64,000 bases of DNA from assembly GCA_964513745.1 (NCBI GenBank), contig CAZEOK010000001.1, positions 13,633-77,632 of the forward strand. Reading direction: 5' to 3'. Below are positions 59,578 to 64,000 of the stretch, piece by piece. Positions within the stretch are counted from its first letter, which is position 1; each line of letters starts with the position of its first letter. The stretch comes from DATDCY01 sp964513745 (GTDB taxonomy: Bacteria; JAUVQV01; DATDCY01). The notes under the pieces are model-generated. The model saw only the letters and a program-made list of their open reading frames with translations, had not been told where the DNA came from and ran no database searches. The position numbers and the translations under genes are program-made.

Positions 59578-59958
59578 TCAAGAATTGCCGGCCGGTTTCT
59601 TCACGGTTCTCCCGGCCTTGAGCACCTTCGCTCCCGAACCGGCCCGCTTCCCGGACGCGTCGCCGGCGCAGCAGCGGCCCCCGCGCTTTTTCGGCGCTCT
59701 CTCGTGCCTCTCGCGCAGTACCTCGCGCAGGTGGCCGCGTACGGCGACCGGGACGTCGACCACCGGGCGCTCGCGATAGAGCAGGATCGTCCTTTCGATC
59801 GTATTGACATAGCAGCGGCAGGGTGGGCAGGCCGCCAGGTGGGCCTCCAGACTCCGGGAGGTGCGCCAGTGCAGCGTGTGGTCGAGAAAATCCGAGAGCA
59901 GCGCGCGCATCCGGCGGCACTCCGGCGTGTTGCAGAGCTTCTCGCGTCTAGTTGTCAT
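59578..59958 (-). CDS. Zinc-finger anti-sigma factor (ZAS-like)
   Basis: A 126-residue protein with an N-terminal zinc anti-sigma fold: Cys9 and Cys14 (LCNTPECRRM), then LSDFLDHTLHWRTSRSLEAHLAACPPC, which contains the HX3CX2C zinc motif. No membrane segment follows, so it is a soluble anti-sigma factor of the ChrR/RsrA kind, which often responds to redox or metals. A basic tail with an extra Cys pair (GGRCCAG) is unusual. The start at 59958 overlaps the end of the sigma factor gene by 11 nt. Confidence 0.83.
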   Translation of the reverse strand: MTTRREKLCNTPECRRMRALLSDFLDHTLHWRTSRSLEAHLAACPPCRCYVNTIERTILLYRERPVVDVPVAVRGHLREVLRERHERAPKKRGGRCCAGDASGKRAGSGAKVLKAGRTVKKPAGNS

Positions 59959-60568
59959 GGCGGTCTTTCGCGAAGTAGGTCGCCAGTTCGTTGCGCAGAA
60001 AGATCCGAGCCCGGTGAATCCGCGACTTGACGGCCGGGACCGAGAGCTTCATGGCCTTGGCGATTTGCTCGTTCGAGAGCCCTTCGACGTCCCGCAGCAG
60101 GAATGCCCCGCGGTAATCCTCGGGCAGCAGCGCGATGGCGCGGTCGAGTTCGCCGCCCAGCTCCCGGGTCAGCGCGCGCTCGACCGGGCGCGGCTTCCAG
60201 TCCTCGACGTCGATCTCGCGGCGCTCGCCATCCTCGTCGACGACCTCGAGCGAGCGCGGGCGGTGCTTGTCCTTGCGGATGCGCATCAGGGCCTCGTTCA
60301 TCGCGATGCGGTAGATCCAGGTCGACATCTGCGCTTCGCCGCGGAATTTCTCGAGGTTGTCGTACACCTTGAGGAACGTCTCCTGGAGGATCTCGCGGGC
60401 GTCGTCCGGGTCGCGGAGCATTCTCAGCGCGAGGTTGTAGATCTTCTTCTCGTAGCGCGCCATGAGCCGCTCGAAGCAGTCGAAGTCGCCACGGCGGCAG
60501 CCCTCGACGAGCTGACGCTCCTCGCGCTGAGCCACCGTCGTTTCATTCGCCTGCGTCATCGTCGACAT
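59948..60568 (-). CDS. ECF-family RNA polymerase sigma factor (RpoE-like)
   Basis: A 206-residue sigma factor with region 2 (FERLMARYEKKIYNLALRML and the -10 recognition segment REILQETFLKVYDNLEKFRG, STWIYRIAMNEAL) and region 4 (RAIALLPEDYRGAFLLRDVE, SNEQIAKAMKLSVPAVKSRI, the helix-turn-helix). It belongs to the RpoE-like ECF type. It overlaps the anti-sigma gene, and such pairs usually control themselves and the genes next to them. The start is the ATG at 60568, with an ATG three codons later as alternative. It follows ilvD by 67 nt. Confidence 0.92.
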   Translation of the reverse strand: MSTMTQANETTVAQREERQLVEGCRRGDFDCFERLMARYEKKIYNLALRMLRDPDDAREILQETFLKVYDNLEKFRGEAQMSTWIYRIAMNEALMRIRKDKHRPRSLEVVDEDGERREIDVEDWKPRPVERALTRELGGELDRAIALLPEDYRGAFLLRDVEGLSNEQIAKAMKLSVPAVKSRIHRARIFLRNELATYFAKDRHDN

Positions 60569-60635
60569 TTCCGTTGTTGAACGCGGGGGGCCACCCCCGG
60601 CTTCTCCTGCGGCCGGGGGGCGAGATCGTCGGCCC

Positions 60636-62297
60636 TCAATCCTCAAGCACCGCCCCGGTGCCCGCCGAGCGCACCATGCGCGCGTAGCGGGCGAGGTAGC
60701 CGGTGGTGATCTTCGGCTTCGGAGGCTTCCAGGCAGCGCGGCGCTTGCCGAGCTCGGCCTCGGGGACGAGCAGGTCGAGGCGCCGGCCGGGGATGTCGAT
60801 CTCGATGCGGTCGCCGTTCTTCACCAGCGCGATCGGCCCACCCTCGGCGGCCTCGGGGGAGATGTGACCGACCGCGGCACCGCGGGTGCCGCCGGAGAAA
60901 CGACCGTCGGTGATCAGGGCCACGTCGTGGTCGAGTCCCATGCCGACCACGGCGGAGGTCGGCGCGAGCATCTCGCGCATGCCGGGCCCGCCGCGCGGGC
61001 CTTCAAAGCGGATGACGATGACCTCGCCCTTCTTGATCTTCCCGCCGAGGATCGCCGCCGACCCGTCCTCCTCCGAATCGAAGACGTGGGCGGTCAGCGT
61101 GCGCCGCATCATGTCGGGAGCGACGCCGGACTGTTTGACGACCGCCCCGCCGGGGGCAAGCGACCCGAAGAGGATCGCGAGGCCGCCCTCTTTCGCGAAG
61201 GGGTTGTCCCAGGGGCGAATCACCTCGGGGTTGCGCAGTCGCGCCGTCTTGAGCACTTCGCCGGTGCGCTTGCCGCTCGCCGTCAGTGTCGAGCGGTTGA
61301 TCTGGCCGCCCTTTGCCAGCTCGGCCATCACGGCCGGAATGCCGCCCGCCGCATCGATGTCTTCGAGGTGCCAGGGACCGGCGGGTGAGACGTGGCAAAG
61401 GCGGCGCACCGTGCGGCTGACCTTGTTGAAGGTCTCCAGCTCCAGCGCGAAGCCCGCCTCCTTGGCAATGGCCGGCAGGTGCAGCACCGTGTTCGAGGAG
61501 GCGCCGAGCGCCATGTCGACCGCTATGGCGTTGGCCATCGCCTTCCTGGTCACGATGTCGCGCGGGCGGATGTCCCTGCGCAGCAGTTCCATGACCTGCA
61601 TCCCGGCGTGCTTGGCCAGCCGGCGGCGCGCGGCGGTCACCGCGGGGATCGTGCCGTTGCCGGGCAGCCCGAGGCCGATCGCCTCGGTGAGGCAGTTCAT
61701 CGAGTTGGCCGTGAACATCCCGGAGCAGGAGCCGCAGGTCGGGCAGGCGCCATCCTCCATCTCGGCGAGTTCCTTCACGCTCATCCTCTTGGCCTTCACC
61801 GCGCCGACGCCCTCGAAGACCGAGATCAGGTCGATCGCCTTGCCCCCGTGGCGCCCGGCGAGCATCGGCCCGCCGCTGACGACGATGGCCGGGATGTTCA
61901 GCCGCAGCGCCGCCATGATCATCCCGGGGATGATCTTGTCGCAGTTCGGGACCAGCACGAGCGCGTCGAACGGCTGCGCCGTGACCATGACCTCGATCGA
62001 GTCGGCGATCAGCTCGCGACTCGCGAGCGAGTACTTCATGCCGGGGTGATTCATCGCAAGGCCGTCGCAGGCGCCGATGACGCCGAACTCCAGCGGCGTC
62101 CCGCCCGCAATGCGCACGCCGGCCTTGACCGCGTCGACGATGTCGCGCAGGTGGGTGTGCCCCGGGACGATCTCGTTCCACGAGTTGGCGATGCCCACCA
62201 GCGGGCGGGCGATCTCCTCGTCGGTGAGGCCGACGGCCTTCATCAGGGAGCGGTGCGGGGCCTTCTCGAGGCCCTTTTTCATCAGGTCGCTGCGCAT
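60636..62297 (-). CDS. ilvD: Dihydroxy-acid dehydratase
   Basis: A 553-residue iron-sulfur enzyme of valine, leucine and isoleucine synthesis. It starts MRSDLMKKGLEKAPHRSLMK and has SWNEIVPGHTHL, VPNCDKIIPGMIMAAL (cluster Cys), DGACPTCGSCSGMFTANSMN (cluster Cys residues), GASSNTVLHLPAIAKEAG and TDGRFSGGTRGAAVGH. Length is standard. The ATG at 62297 is preceded by GAAAGGTGA; the long open frame upstream is a shadow of the MFS gene. Confidence 0.97.
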   Translation of the reverse strand: MRSDLMKKGLEKAPHRSLMKAVGLTDEEIARPLVGIANSWNEIVPGHTHLRDIVDAVKAGVRIAGGTPLEFGVIGACDGLAMNHPGMKYSLASRELIADSIEVMVTAQPFDALVLVPNCDKIIPGMIMAALRLNIPAIVVSGGPMLAGRHGGKAIDLISVFEGVGAVKAKRMSVKELAEMEDGACPTCGSCSGMFTANSMNCLTEAIGLGLPGNGTIPAVTAARRRLAKHAGMQVMELLRRDIRPRDIVTRKAMANAIAVDMALGASSNTVLHLPAIAKEAGFALELETFNKVSRTVRRLCHVSPAGPWHLEDIDAAGGIPAVMAELAKGGQINRSTLTASGKRTGEVLKTARLRNPEVIRPWDNPFAKEGGLAILFGSLAPGGAVVKQSGVAPDMMRRTLTAHVFDSEEDGSAAILGGKIKKGEVIVIRFEGPRGGPGMREMLAPTSAVVGMGLDHDVALITDGRFSGGTRGAAVGHISPEAAEGGPIALVKNGDRIEIDIPGRRLDLLVPEAELGKRRAAWKPPKPKITTGYLARYARMVRSAGTGAVLED

Positions 62298-62398
62298 GGG
62301 GTCACCTTTCTTCTTCTGTAAGTTCGGCATTATAACCCATTTTCCCGCCGGCGCCACCCGCCGCGAACAGGAAAACGGCGGGAAAGGGCGAGGAAAAA

Positions 62399-63634
62399 TC
62401 AAACTGTTCCCCTGCTCCTTTGCCGAGGCGATTCCCGCAGCAACAGCGACAGGACCGCCGCGATGCCGGCCAGCGCCGCCGCGGTCGCGAAGCTCGTCGA
62501 GAAGCGCCCGGAAGCCTCGGCGAGCGCCCCCGCCGCGACCGGCCCCGCCATCTGCCCCAGACCGAAGATGAAGGTGATGAAGCCGAAGGCCGCGGCCGCG
62601 TTGTGCGGACCGGCGAGATCCGCCGCGACCGCCGTCATGATCGAGGGGACGCTCCAGACGGTGAGGCCGTAGCAGCCGACGGCCACCACCAGCGACCAGC
62701 CCGGCAGCCCCGAGGCGAAAAGCGCGTACGCCAGCGACTGGAGCCCGAAGACGATCGCAAGCCCGCCGCGGCGCCCGATGCGGTCGGAGAGCGTGCCGAA
62801 GACCGGCCCCGAAAGCAGGCTGAGGGCCCCGACGGCCGACCAGAAGGTGCCGGCGACCGACTCGGGGAAGCCCCGGTCGCGCACCAGGGACGTGACCATG
62901 AAGGTCGCCGCGATGACGTAGGTGAAGCCGAAGAGAAAATAGAGCAGCCCGAGGTACCAGAGCACGCCGCGCCGCAGCACGGCGCGGATCCCGCGCGGGT
63001 GGTGCGCCGGCGGCGCGTACTGCGACGCCTCGCCACCGTGGGGCGCGAGACCGAGATCGGCCGGGCGGTCGCGCAGGATCCCTGCGTTGATGGCCGCAAC
63101 CGCCAGGACGATCGCGGCGAGCACAAGCCAGCTCGTCCGCCACCCCCCGGCACCCTGCCGCAGGTTGACGAGCGGGATGATCCATCCGGAGAGCAGGATT
63201 GCGAAACCGCTGCCGCTGACGATGAAGCCCGCCGCGCGCCCCCGCACCCGGCTGCCGAACCAGGCGGCGACTAGCGACATCATCGGCACGTTGGCTGCAC
63301 CACTGCCGAGTCCGGTGAGAAAGTACAGCACGAGGAGGGCCCCGAGAGACCCGGCGCGGCTGACCCCGACGAGCGAGAGCCCGGCAAGCAGCAGCGACCC
63401 GGCGATCATCCGCCGCGGGCCAACCCGTCCTGCGACGATCCCGCTGGCGAGCACGGCAATGAGATACCCCACGAAGTTGGCCGTGCCGATCAGCCCCATG
63501 CGCGCATAGCCGAGGCCGAGGTCGGCGGCCATCGAAGGCAGAAGCATTCCGAGCGCGAACCTTCCCAACCCGAGCGCGGCAAACGTAGTCAGCGTGCCAG
63601 CGGCGACGATGACCCAGGCGTAGTGAAACGGCAT
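62399..63634 (-). CDS. Major facilitator superfamily transporter
   Basis: A 411-residue transporter with 12 predicted helices. The motif A region after helix 2 is SGIVAGRVGPRRMIAGSLLL, and its counterpart in the second half is FGTLSDRIGRRGGLAIVFG, with the classic G..SDR.GRR signature. The N-terminal half starts FHYAWVIVAAGTLTTFAALG, which resembles the YbfB/oxalate-formate-antiporter-like group. The substrate is unknown. The ATG at 63634 begins 1 nt after the upstream reductase stop, so it is co-transcribed with it. Confidence 0.88.
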   Translation of the reverse strand: MPFHYAWVIVAAGTLTTFAALGLGRFALGMLLPSMAADLGLGYARMGLIGTANFVGYLIAVLASGIVAGRVGPRRMIAGSLLLAGLSLVGVSRAGSLGALLVLYFLTGLGSGAANVPMMSLVAAWFGSRVRGRAAGFIVSGSGFAILLSGWIIPLVNLRQGAGGWRTSWLVLAAIVLAVAAINAGILRDRPADLGLAPHGGEASQYAPPAHHPRGIRAVLRRGVLWYLGLLYFLFGFTYVIAATFMVTSLVRDRGFPESVAGTFWSAVGALSLLSGPVFGTLSDRIGRRGGLAIVFGLQSLAYALFASGLPGWSLVVAVGCYGLTVWSVPSIMTAVAADLAGPHNAAAAFGFITFIFGLGQMAGPVAAGALAEASGRFSTSFATAAALAGIAAVLSLLLRESPRQRSRGTV

Positions 63635-63635
63635 C

Positions 63636-64000
63636 CTAGCGCGACAGGTGGTGGTCGGCCAGCGTGGCGGCCAGTGCGCCTTCCCCCACCGCCGTCGAGA
63701 TCTGGCGCAGTACCTTGGCGCGCACGTCGCCGGCGGCGAAGACCCCGGGGACCGTTGTCTCCAGGTTCGGCGTCGTCTCGATGAAACCATTCGGGTCGAG
63801 CGGCAGGAACCCCCGCAGGAACTCCGTGTTCGGCGTCGTGCCGACGAAGATGAAGGCGCCCTCCACCGCAATCCGGCTCGCGGCGCCGCTTCTCACGTTC
63901 TTGAGGGCCAAACCCGTCACGCCGTCCCGGCCCTCGATCCGCTCCACGATCGCGTCGAGCACCGGCTCGATCTTCGGCTGCGCCGCGATGCGCTCCTGGA
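63636..64000 (-). CDS. Thioredoxin reductase-like flavoprotein (5' part outside window)
   Basis: Only the C-terminal about 121 residues are in the window. IAVEGAFIFVGTTPNTEFLR and TTVPGVFAAGDVRAKVLRQI are the FAD-binding end motifs of thioredoxin reductase (the G.F.AGD.R....RQ signature), followed by a short ALAATLADHHL tail. The CXXC redox motif would be outside the window, so a reductase of another thiol protein is possible. The stop lies 1 nt from the MFS start. Confidence 0.88.
   Translation of the reverse strand, partial: QERIAAQPKIEPVLDAIVERIEGRDGVTGLALKNVRSGAASRIAVEGAFIFVGTTPNTEFLRGFLPLDPNGFIETTPNLETTVPGVFAAGDVRAKVLRQISTAVGEGALAATLADHHLSR

Noticed and set aside
60636..63185. Extended IlvD (849 codons)
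   Set aside because: The extra 296 codons are a shadow of the MFS gene and intergenic DNA; the ATG at 62297 has a ribosome site and the family start.

Overview
The window is a dense, very GC-rich bacterial segment, mostly read from the minus strand, with many ATGA or GTGA start/stop overlaps. A V/A-type ATPase, desulforedoxin, a type IV pilus operon (pilM-N-O-P-Q) joined to aroC-aroK-aroB, then aroQ, an M24 peptidase, accB-accC and gcvH recall the gene order of Desulfuromonadia/Geobacter-like Desulfobacterota. I infer an anaerobic or microaerophilic Gram-negative of that broad group, possibly an uncultured lineage. This rests on synteny and family knowledge, not on a search.

Layout. 1-6463 (minus): V/A-ATPase operon in the order G/H, I, K, E, C, F, A, cut by the window start. 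6611-7023 (plus): two tiny redox-metal genes. The first is a CXXC-x16-CXXC protein interrupted by an in-frame TGA followed by a SECIS-like stem-loop, so a probable selenoprotein. The second is a desulforedoxin-type rubredoxin-like protein. 7067-11897 (plus): complete branched-chain amino-acid ABC transporter (livKHMGF). 12108-16335 (plus): PhnD-like binding protein overlapping a hybrid histidine kinase, then an RlmN/Cfr-like radical SAM enzyme.

16360-35335: surface-glycan and envelope region. It holds a DUF4214 secreted protein, a polytopic membrane protein, a B12-binding radical SAM enzyme, a methyltransferase, a GT2-GtrA fusion and an MMPL/RND transporter. A nine-gene minus-strand operon (35335 to 25169) follows: sugar-/inositol-phosphate-type nucleotidyltransferase, CDP-alcohol phosphotransferase, WecB, GT4, Wzx-like flippase, methyltransferase, a toroid-like protein broken by an in-frame TAG, a FemAB-like protein and GT4.

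35558-56807 (minus): ExeA-like ATPase and a large TPR protein; a LipM-like octanoyltransferase with its probable substrate GcvH; accC, accB, M24 peptidase, aroQ; a Roadblock/LC7 protein overlapping a TPR protein; two lipoproteins; aroB, aroK, aroC; a terminator; and pilQ-P-O-N-M behind a sigma70-like promoter with a leader that can fold two mutually exclusive ways. 56856-64000: a degenerate J-domain protein, two unknown small proteins, a UPF0718-type permease, an ECF-like sigma factor with overlapping zinc anti-sigma factor, ilvD, an MFS transporter and the 3' end of a thioredoxin reductase-like gene.

Most noteworthy are the probable selenoprotein with its recoding signal, the pilM leader, the CDP-alcohol-based glycan operon with its amber-interrupted member, and the binding-protein/kinase pair. 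No rRNA, tRNA, CRISPR array, insertion sequence or integrase was recognised.
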